Source of the DNA: Dysidea avara
Taxonomy: Eukaryota; Porifera; Demospongiae; Dictyoceratida; Dysideidae
Assembly (NCBI RefSeq): GCF_963678975.1
Contig: NC_089277.1
Span: 24,254,672 to 24,318,671, forward strand
Direction: 5' to 3'
DNA: 64,000 nucleotides
Made by a program: the position numbers and the translations under genes. Of this stretch, positions 1 through 9,930 are shown in pieces (the stretch's first letter is position 1; every line of letters begins with the position of its first letter). The notes beneath the pieces were generated by a model. That model saw only the letters and a list, made by a program, of their open reading frames with translations. It did no database searches and had not been told where the DNA came from.

Positions 1-667
1 ACCTTGACAACAGCACACATTTTTGGCAGCAAAACAGCTATATTACCTTTCGTCACTGTGAAATCACTTCAAACTGCCAGGTTATTGGCCTCTAGAAATA
101 ATTATTGTTTCGATAATTTCACTACTTTAATAGCATTGCTTGTGAACACGACTTCAACTTATTGCACTGGACCCTGGTGTCGGTACAAGTCTAGTTATGC
201 CACTGCTTTCTAAGTATACAATGGGGCCCGTCAAATAATTTTTCTAATTTATTTTCATGCATCAGTAGGTATTAAGGTGTGTATATATAAATTATATAGC
301 AGACCTACTGTATACATGGAGTTATTCCAAGAAGAGCACTGTACATAATGTGCGCAGACAATAGCAACATGTCAACAACTTACAACAACACAATGACTTG
401 AATAAAAGTGAAATTCTGGCATAACAATGAGAAACAAAAGAACAAGTGTAGTCCAGTTTAATTGCTTAACAATTAATAACTGAAGAAATGATATATAGCT
501 GGTGGCAGCTCCAGCCTACATATACAACCATAATCACTAAGGTCATGCAAAAAACAAATTAGCAGTTTCTCATTACACTTCTAATCATTGTTCCTGAGTT
601 CTAATCAGTGGAAATTCTAGAGCTGAACTGACACACAAGAGGGGAGAACTTCATGATAGTTGTAAAT
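1..667. other. Noncoding 3' flank, no gene seen
   Basis: No convincing coding region. From about 205 on, this is the outer part of the left duplication arm. The stretch around 480-520 is a single copy of the 47-bp unit that is expanded about fourfold at 31577-31757 in the other arm. Confidence 0.6.
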
Positions 668-1281
668 GTGACCATATTTTGGAAAACCATCCTTTTCCAC
701 ACACATGGCAAAATTGAAAAGTCAATTGCAATTTTTTTTAAATTATTTCTTTGCACATTTTAAGTTTGGTAAAGCTATCAAACCTTCTAGTTGTGACGTT
801 TTACACCCATGGCTTCTTTTAGCCAGCAGATACAGATGATTACATCAAATCGGCCATGTAGCAATTTTACATGCATTGAACATCAAATAAATTTACAAAT
901 TGGGTGATTTGTTCAGGTGATGGAGTGGCTAAAGACAATGATAAAAAATTTAATGCTATTTAATTGAAGAAAAGGACCAAGAACTACCAGAAATATATAT
1001 TTATATTATTTTAAATGGTAGGAAACTGTAAATATTTGTCAACAAAGTAATTTGTCACCATTTTTCACACTTAACCACTCATAAAACTTAATGCATTACT
1101 ACAAAAAGTTATTTTGTACTGTAAGACAGTACATTGGTCATATAATTTGGTCAGGAATGCTTCAAGATATCAAGTTAAAATTTTGACAGAAGAAACGGGA
1201 CCCCAAGAACATCCAATTCCTCAATTGAGCTATAAAACAAATTGACCAATGTGTGGAAAAGGATGGTTTTCCAAAATAAGT
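668..1281. mobile_element. TIR-bearing non-autonomous element (GTGACC family, variant 1)
   Basis: It begins GTGACCATATTTTGGAAAAC. Near 1253-1278 the same inner terminal motif returns inverted (GGATGGTTTTCCAAAAT), so it is a TIR element of about 0.6 kb with no coding capacity. The outermost right terminus has been lost against the next element. A split, inverted homolog lies at about 29965-30325 and 31222-31435 in the other duplication arm, so it predates the duplication. Confidence 0.6.
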
Positions 1282-1289
1282 TCAACATA

Positions 1290-1507
1290 ATAAGCCGGGG
1301 CATGTGGGAACAAGCTTCAGCCTGTCACACAACAGGATATTTCTAAATACTGAAATAAAATATTTGCATTCTGCAACTATTAATTGCTTAATACCTACTA
1401 AAACTTTCAAAGCATTAGCATGATGGCACAGAAGTTATGCGCAGTAAATATTTGAAAAAGTAAGCAAATTTTATGTGCCCATATACCTTTATCGCAGGCC
1501 CGGTCAC
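1290..1507. mobile_element. Short MITE of GTGACC family (GCATGTGGG subtype)
   Basis: Left inner terminus GGCATGTGGGAACAAG and right terminus GCAGGCCCGGTCAC are imperfect inverted repeats. The internal sequence is alike in copies at 22161-22415, 29731-29956 and 39807-40051. The copy at 29731-29956 occupies the corresponding place in the inverted duplication, so this insertion predates the duplication. No coding capacity. Confidence 0.65.
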
Positions 1508-2440
1508 ACATATATGTGTATATAATTAGAATTTCAAGGGGATCTGGAGGTGCAACCCCTTAAAGGCCTTAGAATTGATGCTAAAGCAAGTGAAATTAAT
1601 AATGCCAATTTATACCGCAATATTTCCACAACATAATTATTTCAAAACTTGCTTTTCAACAGGGGGTACTGCTCCCACCCCTTAAATCGTCTATGGTTTT
1701 AATTATCCATTTGCATTGCACAAATTGTCGAGTACCAGCAAGCACAATAACTGTGTCTATTGATCGCAATAGAGGGTGTTTATAGTATGCATGATATGAA
1801 TCATTGTTCATACAGTACCTGCAAGTTATTAGATTATATCCACTCCTAGCATGCATACAGGCATATAATTATTATACATGTAAGGATGTAAAAATTTGTG
1901 ATTTGAATTTTCATTGACATCCCACAGTAAGATTTTACAAGTAACCCCATGCCAGAGTTGTGATAATCGTAGCATTTCAAATTGCATGTGCAATATACTA
2001 TATAACAACAATGTTATGTGGATGGCTGAGAGGATCATAGATAATGTAGGTCTAGTAAATGTGCAATATTGTTACACTGTATGATGCATCTGATTCATGT
2101 TTTTAACTTTTGGTAGCTATAAGACCTGGGGAGGAATACAGAAGGCATACTTGCATGTGGAACATTTGGGCACTTGTGACTTGCCTGATTTACGATTATG
2201 CTCACTTGTACTCAGGACTGTGTTGGCAAATCATTAATACCCATGTTACAACTATTACATAGCTATCATAATTATAATTGTAACTAAATATCTCGGTAGT
2301 TCATATCACTGCATGTTTATAACTATGCATGGATGAAGTATGATACGTATACCGTGAATAGTGTTATACGTGCAAAATTTATGTACCTGTTTGTGTGAAG
2401 TATATAGGTGTATACATAATAGTGTATCCTGAAAAGTTAG
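1508..2440. other. 3' flank of the 2441-5995 gene, no gene seen
   Basis: No coding sequence recognised. This region is conserved inverted at about 28400-29510 behind the plus-strand pseudogene. Part of it (2190-2260) also recurs at about 9000-9060 downstream of the truncated copy, so flank and gene were duplicated together. Confidence 0.55.
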
Positions 2441-5400
2441 TCAATCTTCACCTATCAGTGGTTCTCGAAAACTAGCATAGTTATACTGAATGTCTGGAAT
2501 TTCCATGGTAAATCTTTCATTATGAATTTGCTTCCTGCTGTGGCACTTTTCAAATATATAATTCCATATAGCTGTTACAGTTTTAGTTAATTTGGCACAA
2601 TAAATGGTGATGACAAAAGCATAAAGATGATAAACTAAAATGATCAGAAAGTGAAGAAATGACAGACCAACCATCACATTTACTGTGATTATGATCATTG
2701 TTTCATTTCCATTAAATATGAGCAATATACACATTATGGCGAAATTGTAAAGTAGTAACAATTCCTGAATATTAATTAACTTGTTCTTGTAAGGCTGAAT
2801 ATATCCTTGAATTATAGCCACAGTTACAATTACAATACAACCTATTGTAAGACTTATAATTTTTCCTAAAACACAAAGTGCCACCAACACATTTCTGATC
2901 AACAGTTGTATTCCAAGCCAGTAATAGTATTGATACTTATACGGACCTTGAATAGCATCTATCAATGGTTTAAAGTAATGAATAATTTTAAACCGCATTA
3001 GTAACTTAGTGAACAACAATATGGCATTGAACATTAGCAACAGCAGAAACAACAAGAAGCATACACTTATCAAAAGTAAAAACTTCCATTCAAATAGTGG
3101 AATAGTTGGATCAAGTAACCAAAGATTCTTGGAACTGTGACTTGGTATAGTGATGATGGTAGAGTACAAAGGCGTATTAGCAATGGTTTGCAGTATACTA
3201 TTGTAAGTAAGCATAAACAAGGTCGCTAGTACTGGTAGTGCTCTGTTATGTGTTAACCGATAAAGTTTGCCAGAGTATCGACTACCAATGATAAATAAAG
3301 TAGCAATAGCTATCAAATAAATTGGATATGTAAGTTGTATCCAGATTTTAGCATACATACTCATTCCATTGTAAAAGCACATTTCAAACGATGGTCCAGC
3401 ATTTGTAGTTATAATATATGAATGCAAAAATGTTTCCATTTGTGAAAGAAAGAACGGACTAATAATCCTAACCATGTTTACATATAGAATAACACCATTG
3501 ACAGCTCCTGAGGTCACTGTTAGGTTGAGAAGAAACAGAATCATGATAAGAAAAAATCCTGTGAACCAGAAATAGATGATATAAAATAAATGGAGGTTAG
3601 AACACTTTCTGCATTTGTTGGACCCAAACACTACACTGTACCCTTCTATACATTGTGAACACAAGAGACCAGTTCTGTGAGGCTGACATTGATCATCTGG
3701 ATGATGTAAATTGATCCTTGTTGTACTTTGTAGGCAATAGTTGGTGGGACAATCAGTGGACACCATGTACTGTTTGGTTGAGTTAATACCAAATATATAA
3801 GTGTTGGAAAGTCTTCTCACTGTTTGACTACTTATCATACACTCATCAATGTATTTTCTAAGATCATTATCACAGTCACAAATTCCATGTTGCAATGTAA
3901 ATCCTAATGGACATGGAAGAAGGTGGACATTGAAGGCATCATAAGAAGTGAACAAGTTTGGTTGAGCTGTTAGGAATAACTCACACACTGGAAGCTCTGA
4001 AACAATAGAAAAATGTACAGCTCTGCTTTTTTCCCAATGGAATATATGTCTCATATTGTCATGTTTATAAATTTTACAAGCTGAATTTGGTAAGTTATTG
4101 TTATACATTTCAACATACATGACTCCAAACTCTTCATTGTTTTGAGGTAGACACAAATCCACAGTCAAATTTTCACCAGGATATACAGGACCTAATTGAT
4201 CGACACTACAATTGTAATGTGATGATGATGGACAGTAACAAACTGTGGTGTGAATACCTACTTGAGATGGAAATAGGCTATTTTCATTTACTAATTTAAT
4301 AATACCATTATTAATAAATAAGGGAGTGACATTTTGAAATGCTGCACCAGGAGCCCATTTACAATGTGATGTTAACTGATGGATGGTATCATGAATAAAT
4401 TCAGTAAATTCACTATATTGTGTCATTGGCTGGTTAAATGATATGTTGATTTGAAAACTTTCACTTGTATTGTTATTTGGTGAATAATACTGGAATAGAC
4501 AGTAAGGATAAGGATGATTGGGTTTAATGCTAACATGTATTATTTGATTGATTACTTTGTTATTGGATATGGTAAGTGTTACTTTGGAACTATTTGAGAG
4601 CACCAAATAACCTTTTCCGCTAATGATAGAAATTACGTTTATGCAAAAGTTATTGTTGAACAAAGTAGAATTTGAGAAATGCATTGTGGAAGTAGACAAA
4701 TGAACTATGTATCCAAAATGATTATCAATAAATCTAGTGATTCCATTGAAATGCATATGTACATATTTCAATGATATTAATTTTCCGTCATCGTACAAAT
4801 TTTTATTTCCTTTTGCAATGAAATAACCATTAGTGTTAATAACAATAGATGACTGATTGGTGTCTGATGTTGTAAAGGAAGGTAACACTTCTAGTAAAGT
4901 TAAAGAGTTGTCATAAAATGCTACATTGTTGAATTGAATATTTAGGAGGTGCGAACATTGTGACACTTCATTAATTTTCAGGAGTGGAATATTTATGCTT
5001 GCGTCTAGATGTGTGTTTGAAAATACTGTTTCACTGAAACAAATATTAAGTATAGGGTGGAGTTCCCTTAGATCCAAAATGCTAAAGAGGTTGTACTGCA
5101 AATCAATAAGACCATATGTCACATGGTTAGAAAGAAATCTGCACTTGTGAAAATTGATGTTAGTATGCGATAGAGAAGTAACTGTTATCATTACTATGCC
5201 ATCATTCCAATTAGAAAAGTCCGAGTTTACAATAATTATAAACACACTGAAATAATCAATTGATAATTCAAGCATCCTTTTATCAGAAATACAGTCGCAA
5301 CACTTTGTAATACAATAATCTCTCAATATAATGTTATTAAATTTAGTAATAACTTCTTTGTCATCTTTTACAGTGTCACTGTCAATATTTGCATAATTCC

Positions 5401-5995
5401 AGCAAATGCCATTGCTGCATATAGAATTATTGTATTTTTCCTGTCTACCCATTATCACAGTAACATTATCTAGGCTATTGTTTCCCATCACATTGAAGGC
5501 TAATATACCATATCCCACTGGGTTGTAAATGTATGAATTTATAATTGCCAAATCAGTGCAAAAATGAAAAAACAAGGTTGCCCAACAATTAAACTTGTAT
5601 TCACATATCTCTGGCACTAAACTACCACATTCCTCAAACTTTAACTGTTTAATCAGCAGAGTAGTGACACTGTAAAAATAAATATGGTGATTAGGTGAAC
5701 ATCTAATAACACTTACAGGTGAGGTATGGTCACTGGTATTTGGTGTACCAATGAGTGAAACATTAGTGACATTTTGAATTATGAAATTGCCTTTTACATG
5801 ATAATAATCTCCCTGATCAAACAACAATGTTGTATCAGACACAAAGTACTCATCAGAGTTGTTAGTGAAGTATTCTAGTGTATGACAAGGTGGTTGTAGA
5901 CATGGGGTATCATCAGGATGAACATGATATTGATCATGAGCAGCAAGTATGATGGTTAGGATGGTTAGTAGTCCAGCAAACAAAACATAAAACAT
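2441..5995 (-). CDS. Secreted beta-helix / multi-pass membrane protein (copy A, intact)
   Basis: Single exon, 1184 residues, starting at an ATG directly before a hydrophobic signal peptide (about residues 1-18). A short Cys-containing segment is followed by about 600 residues of Asn/Ile/Ser-rich irregular repeats with many N-glycosylation sequons, the pattern of a right-handed parallel beta-helix. A cysteine-rich segment follows: CPLGFTLQHGICDCD near 695-710 and an EGF-like block with motif GLLCSQCIEGYS near 770-800. The last 380 residues hold about eight hydrophobic segments (roughly 800-835, 885-900, 915-930, 968-995, 1018-1040, 1048-1064, 1075-1095, 1101-1130) and a cytoplasmic tail ending in a conserved REPLIGED. 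The architecture suggests a cell-surface receptor or adhesion protein, but no function is established. The YYYW...R stretch before a hydrophobic segment loosely recalls EGF/ephrin-receptor-like multi-pass proteins of protists. Related copies lie at 7558, 9931, 23735 and 33144. Confidence 0.85.
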   Translation of the reverse strand: MFYVLFAGLLTILTIILAAHDQYHVHPDDTPCLQPPCHTLEYFTNNSDEYFVSDTTLLFDQGDYYHVKGNFIIQNVTNVSLIGTPNTSDHTSPVSVIRCSPNHHIYFYSVTTLLIKQLKFEECGSLVPEICEYKFNCWATLFFHFCTDLAIINSYIYNPVGYGILAFNVMGNNSLDNVTVIMGRQEKYNNSICSNGICWNYANIDSDTVKDDKEVITKFNNIILRDYCITKCCDCISDKRMLELSIDYFSVFIIIVNSDFSNWNDGIVMITVTSLSHTNINFHKCRFLSNHVTYGLIDLQYNLFSILDLRELHPILNICFSETVFSNTHLDASINIPLLKINEVSQCSHLLNIQFNNVAFYDNSLTLLEVLPSFTTSDTNQSSIVINTNGYFIAKGNKNLYDDGKLISLKYVHMHFNGITRFIDNHFGYIVHLSTSTMHFSNSTLFNNNFCINVISIISGKGYLVLSNSSKVTLTISNNKVINQIIHVSIKPNHPYPYCLFQYYSPNNNTSESFQINISFNQPMTQYSEFTEFIHDTIHQLTSHCKWAPGAAFQNVTPLFINNGIIKLVNENSLFPSQVGIHTTVCYCPSSSHYNCSVDQLGPVYPGENLTVDLCLPQNNEEFGVMYVEMYNNNLPNSACKIYKHDNMRHIFHWEKSRAVHFSIVSELPVCELFLTAQPNLFTSYDAFNVHLLPCPLGFTLQHGICDCDNDLRKYIDECMISSQTVRRLSNTYIFGINSTKQYMVSTDCPTNYCLQSTTRINLHHPDDQCQPHRTGLLCSQCIEGYSVVFGSNKCRKCSNLHLFYIIYFWFTGFFLIMILFLLNLTVTSGAVNGVILYVNMVRIISPFFLSQMETFLHSYIITTNAGPSFEMCFYNGMSMYAKIWIQLTYPIYLIAIATLFIIGSRYSGKLYRLTHNRALPVLATLFMLTYNSILQTIANTPLYSTIITIPSHSSKNLWLLDPTIPLFEWKFLLLISVCFLLFLLLLMFNAILLFTKLLMRFKIIHYFKPLIDAIQGPYKYQYYYWLGIQLLIRNVLVALCVLGKIISLTIGCIVIVTVAIIQGYIQPYKNKLINIQELLLLYNFAIMCILLIFNGNETMIIITVNVMVGLSFLHFLIILVYHLYAFVITIYCAKLTKTVTAIWNYIFEKCHSRKQIHNERFTMEIPDIQYNYASFREPLIGED

Positions 5996-6624
5996 GACTA
6001 CAGTGTATTTCTATACAAAGAAAATTGAAACAAATTAATTTCAGTGGTCTAAAAAACATATTAAGCCTACATAGCTGGTACCGCAGTACTTGGGATTTTG
6101 CTATAATTTTCTGGCAATTTTGTGAAGATATGATGTTTGCTACAGGTACACTTCTTGTTAGCTACGTAGCTATTGTGGTAGCTGTGTACCACTGAAGGTG
6201 TAACTACACACCATGCATACAACTGTATTGCAGCTATACCATGTAACTTTTGACCCATGTTGTTTACAGCTTTTCCAGAGTACTTACACAAACATACAAT
6301 TATACTGTTTGTCATCAATTGCGTATATATCAATGGCATACAATACTTACCTTCTATATTCATTATTCCATGACTATTTTTAACTGACTGTAATGAATGT
6401 GACTTTATATCAGTGTATTATTATATATTAGCAATCCAGGTTATTAATATGCATTACAAGATATCCTGTTGATCTCAATTAGAAGGTGACTTTCATGCAT
6501 GTGGTCAAATGCTAATGAAATTGAAACTTCATAATAACATTAGTTACAATAGTTGTTTATGTTCAACTTTCTTCTTTGGATTTTGACAATAGTCTATTAT
6601 GCTGCAACATTTTCAACAAAATAT
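5996..6624. other. Upstream region of copy A, no other gene seen
   Basis: AT-rich noncoding DNA that should contain the promoter and 5' UTR of the minus-strand gene ending at 5995. A 98-codon minus-strand open frame at 6067-6363 shows no recognisable domain and was not called. Confidence 0.5.
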
Positions 6625-7334
6625 GTGACCAGATTTCACATAACAAGGCTTCCACACACACAAAATCAAACTTATACGATTTTACCAGAAATGGATTGCT
6701 GGTCTAATACACACTGTACACTGACAAGTCTGGTTTCTGTAGCAGCTTTCTTCCGACCCTGTCAAAGCCACGAGTGTGAGATTGGCACCATTAAATGGCC
6801 ATGGCTTTGTGATAATGGTGTGTAGTGAGCTGGGACTTCACAGAGAGCTCGCCAATAGTGTTCTCAGTCAATTTGGAATAATTTGAGGGCCATGGAGAGC
6901 CCAAACTTGGCCTCTGGATTCCAATCATGTTCTTACTTCATTTTATACCCATACATGATATTAAGATCACCGTCCACCCCCACCCTCCCACCCTATTACT
7001 ACCACCCTATTACTACCACCCTATTACTACCACCCTATTACTACCACCCTATTACTACCACCCTATTACCACCACCCTATTACTACCACCCTATTACTAC
7101 CACCTGTGATATTATTACCCGCTCGAAAAAAGCTGCTCAAAACAGGGCAAATTTTGGGTATCAGAAATGTATACACCCACTCAGTGATAGCTAGTGAACA
7201 GATGAACAATAGGTGCAAATTTTGTTTGCACAGCTGTAGGCACTGGGAAGTTATTACATAATGATTCCTTAAAATCGCCATATCTCCTAACAAAGCTTTG
7301 TGCGTCGAAGCCTTGTTTTGTCAAATTCAGTCAC
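6625..7334 (-). mobile_element. 0.7-kb TIR element (GTGACC family, ATTTCACATAACAAGG subtype)
   Basis: Ends are GTGACCAGATTTCACATAAC and the complement of GTGACTGAATTTGACAAAAC, and AT dinucleotides flank both sides. Two further copies in the opposite orientation lie at 54216-54872 and 55046-55676. Short open frames across it are identical in character among copies but carry no known domain, so it is taken as non-autonomous. It contains a 14-bp tandem array (6985-7104). Confidence 0.8.
6985..7104. repeat. 14-bp tandem repeat, unit ACCACCCTATTACT
   Basis: About eight head-to-tail copies of a 14-bp unit, with one or two base variants. It sits inside the TIR element. The sister copies at 54216 and 55046 hold only one or two related units (as TAGTAATAGGGTGG), so this is a minisatellite expansion private to this copy. 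Confidence 0.9.
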
Positions 7335-7557
7335 ATATGTGTAAATTCTGTGCATTTATTGATAAACAGTTAAGGTGCTTCACAGTACTGCTACAGCCCT
7401 GTAATGTTTTGGCAGCTGAAATCATTTACAATGCATAACATCAAGAGTACATATTAAATGTAGATAATATTCTGTGTATTATTGTGTTAGCTAGGGATTT
7501 AAAAAAATACAGTATGTGTGCATAGTACAATGTGTAAAAATGTTTCTCAAAAGAAAG
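7335..7557. other. Spacer between TIR element and pseudogene B
   Basis: Noncoding AT-rich sequence. Nothing recognised. Confidence 0.4.
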
Positions 7558-8124
7558 TTAATCTTCAGCTATTAGTGGTACACTAAATTAACTAACCTCT
7601 GGAATTTCCATTGTAAAGTTTTCATGGTCAGAACATCTTTTTTTGGTCGAAACACTTTTTCAAATATACAACTCCATGCTTCATTATTTCTGTTAGTCTG
7701 TTACATTATCACAAATCAAGTACATGAAAATGATCGCAAAGTGAAGAAATGACAGACCAACCATCACATTTACTGTGATTATGTTCATTGTTTCATTTCC
7801 ATTGAATATGAGCAATACACACATTATGACAAAGTTGTATAACAGTGACAATTCTTGAATATTTATTAACTTGTTTTTGTAAGGCTGAATATATCCTTAA
7901 ATTATAGCCACAGTTACAATTATACTACAATTACTGTAAGGCTAATATTTTTTCCTAAAGCACAAAGTAGCACCATCACATTTCTGATCAACAGTTGTAT
8001 TCCAAATCAGCAATAGTATTGAAACTTGAAAAACATCTATCAATGGTTTAAAGTAATGAATAATTTTAAACTGCATCAGTAACTTAGTCAACAACAATAT
8101 GGTATTAAATATCAGCATGAACGA
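7558..8124 (-). pseudogene. C-terminal remnant of the beta-helix/membrane family (copy B)
   Basis: About 570 bp align by eye with the last 190 codons of copy A (2450-3030), including the segments for the final hydrophobic helices. The frame is broken by deletions. The conserved C-terminal tail is damaged, and the block encoding the residues before the YYYW region is shortened. Nothing upstream of about 8124 is recognisable as the gene, so only the 3' fifth survives. Confidence 0.8.
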
Positions 8125-9480
8125 AAGTACTACATTAGAAGTGTAACTTTACCAAATTTTACCTGATACCTATAGACTTTGATGCATGGAGTACATTGTC
8201 ACATTGTTTTGGTGATATTGTTTTTCTTGCAATTGCTGTTTGTCAAAGGTGAAGGCTAAACACCTTACTGGACTGTATGGTAGCTGTTGTCTATGCAGTG
8301 ACTACATATTCTCTTTGAGGTATGGTTTCACAGAGATATAAAACTAAATGTATTATAGATAATATGTATGTACCACTTTCACATGTCACTTCAAAGGAAA
8401 AAGAAGGTGTACAATTACCATAATATACATACGTTACACTCACTGCTATCAGTGTTCGGTAATGATTAACAGGAAACAGAGGAACGTATATCTTATCAAA
8501 TATACATTTCTCCTAGTCCTAGGAGGGAGTATACTTTTGAATACTACCTTTATTTCTCATTAATCCACTCCCAGAAATCATTGCAATTCTTTGATGAAAT
8601 TTTGTTATCTCCTCTGTTATAGTGTAGTTACACTTTACAAGTTTGGTTGTGGGTTTATAATGTAACGTTCAGCATTAATTTATTAGGATGAAGGTCACAA
8701 ATTAGTTTACACTAGTCTGATTGACACCTGGTGCGAAGTACTTTGGTTCCTTTAAAACATTGTTGAAAGCTCTCATTTCAGTTTTCTGTGCTTTCATTAC
8801 ACCTACACGTAAAGTTCACTGTATGCTTGTGTTTATACACTTACGTTTGGCCTAATGGCCTCAGTAACACCTTGCTGTTATTCTTAAGTAAGTTATCCAC
8901 AATTGGAATTCCCAATAGTAATTCATTATATAATGCCTGCAGTTTCCTAGACTTATATGTGAAACATATTTTGGAACTTGTAAGTTTCCTGATATATACT
9001 GTACCTATATGTACTTGCACTCGGGACTGTAGTGGAAAATCATTTGTGCCCATGTTAACAGAGTAATAGAACATTCACTGGAAACATGTAGTTGATTCTG
9101 TTATGAATTTTTCCAAATCTGCCGGGACCTATACATACAATGAAGTGCATTGGTCTGTTTAAAGGGCTTTATTCATCTACTTGCGTAGTTAATAATTATG
9201 TAGGACAATACTCAATTCAGGTACACAATTTCCATTGAAAATGCTCTCAGATTCAATCTTGTATTGTTGAAATTTCAAAATTTTCCACTTTCAACATTAT
9301 TATTCTAACATGCACCTATTCAGTGTTGTGCAATTATGAGAGGGGTGCATCATGTACTTGGTTGTCTATACCTACCCAAACTTTTCCATTAACAAAATGC
9401 TTCAGAGAGCCATACCTATAATCTAAAGGCAGTATATAAAATGTGTACAGGCAGAAAATATTATGAATTTTATGTGGAAA
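8125..9480. other. Noncoding, with old 3'-flank duplicate
   Basis: No gene recognised. The stretch around 8985-9060 matches 2190-2260 in the same orientation and 28770-28830 inverted, so it is the duplicated downstream flank of the membrane-protein genes, here about 0.9 kb beyond the end of copy C. Confidence 0.5.
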
Positions 9481-9489
9481 TGTACCCAA

Positions 9490-9665
9490 ATTGCAGTATT
9501 TTAGCATCTATTTTTCAAAATTTCTTGGGGGGCATGCCCCCAGACCTCTCTAGTTCCAGCATACTTCACAAGCTGAGAAGTGTGCTTTGCACACTTCTAC
9601 CCAAGAGATTAGTACCTTGAGTTAGCCCCCCCCCCCTGCCTTTATAAATCCTAGATCCACCCCTG
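9490..9665. mobile_element. Terminal fragment of CAGGGGYGGAT-ended element
   Basis: The right end reads CCTAGATCCACCCCTG, the complement of the terminus seen at 52640 (CAGGGGCGGATCTAGG). The fragment also shares the GGGGGCATGCCCCCAGACC stretch found at 12151-12170 and, in altered form, near 52865. No intact partner terminus was found, so it is a fragment. Confidence 0.5.
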
Positions 9666-9930
9666 ACCAGTGGAAAGATAGAAAGGACCTTGAGAATACT
9701 GGAAGTGTTGCAGTGGGACTCTGGAACCTGTATATTTACCAAACCCAACCACCATCCTAGGACGGGGGTTGTATCCAAGGACCATTAGTCTTACTATCAA
9801 CACTAATAATTATTGGATACATTGCATTACAAACATTATAATATAAATAACAGTGACTGCATGTGTTTGTGTTACAGTTACCAAATGTATACATAATATT
9901 ATGACAACAGTCAATGACAACTCAAAGAAG

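Larger units (their letters stand above)
205..6000. repeat. Left arm of large inverted segmental duplication
   Basis: This segment, containing the intact gene at 2441-5995 and about 2.2 kb of its 3' flank, is matched in reverse orientation by 23735-32018. Anchors seen by eye are the outer edge (207-225 against 31999-32019), the block at 365-560 against 31550-31915, 895-920 against 30305-30325, 1530-1570 against 29460-29510, and 2190-2260 against 28770-28830. The arms differ by many substitutions and by later insertions, so the duplication is old. Exact breakpoints and identity need a dot plot. Confidence 0.75.

Noticed and set aside
6553..6825. 90-codon plus-strand open frame
   Set aside because: It crosses the left end of a TIR element and shows no recognisable domain.
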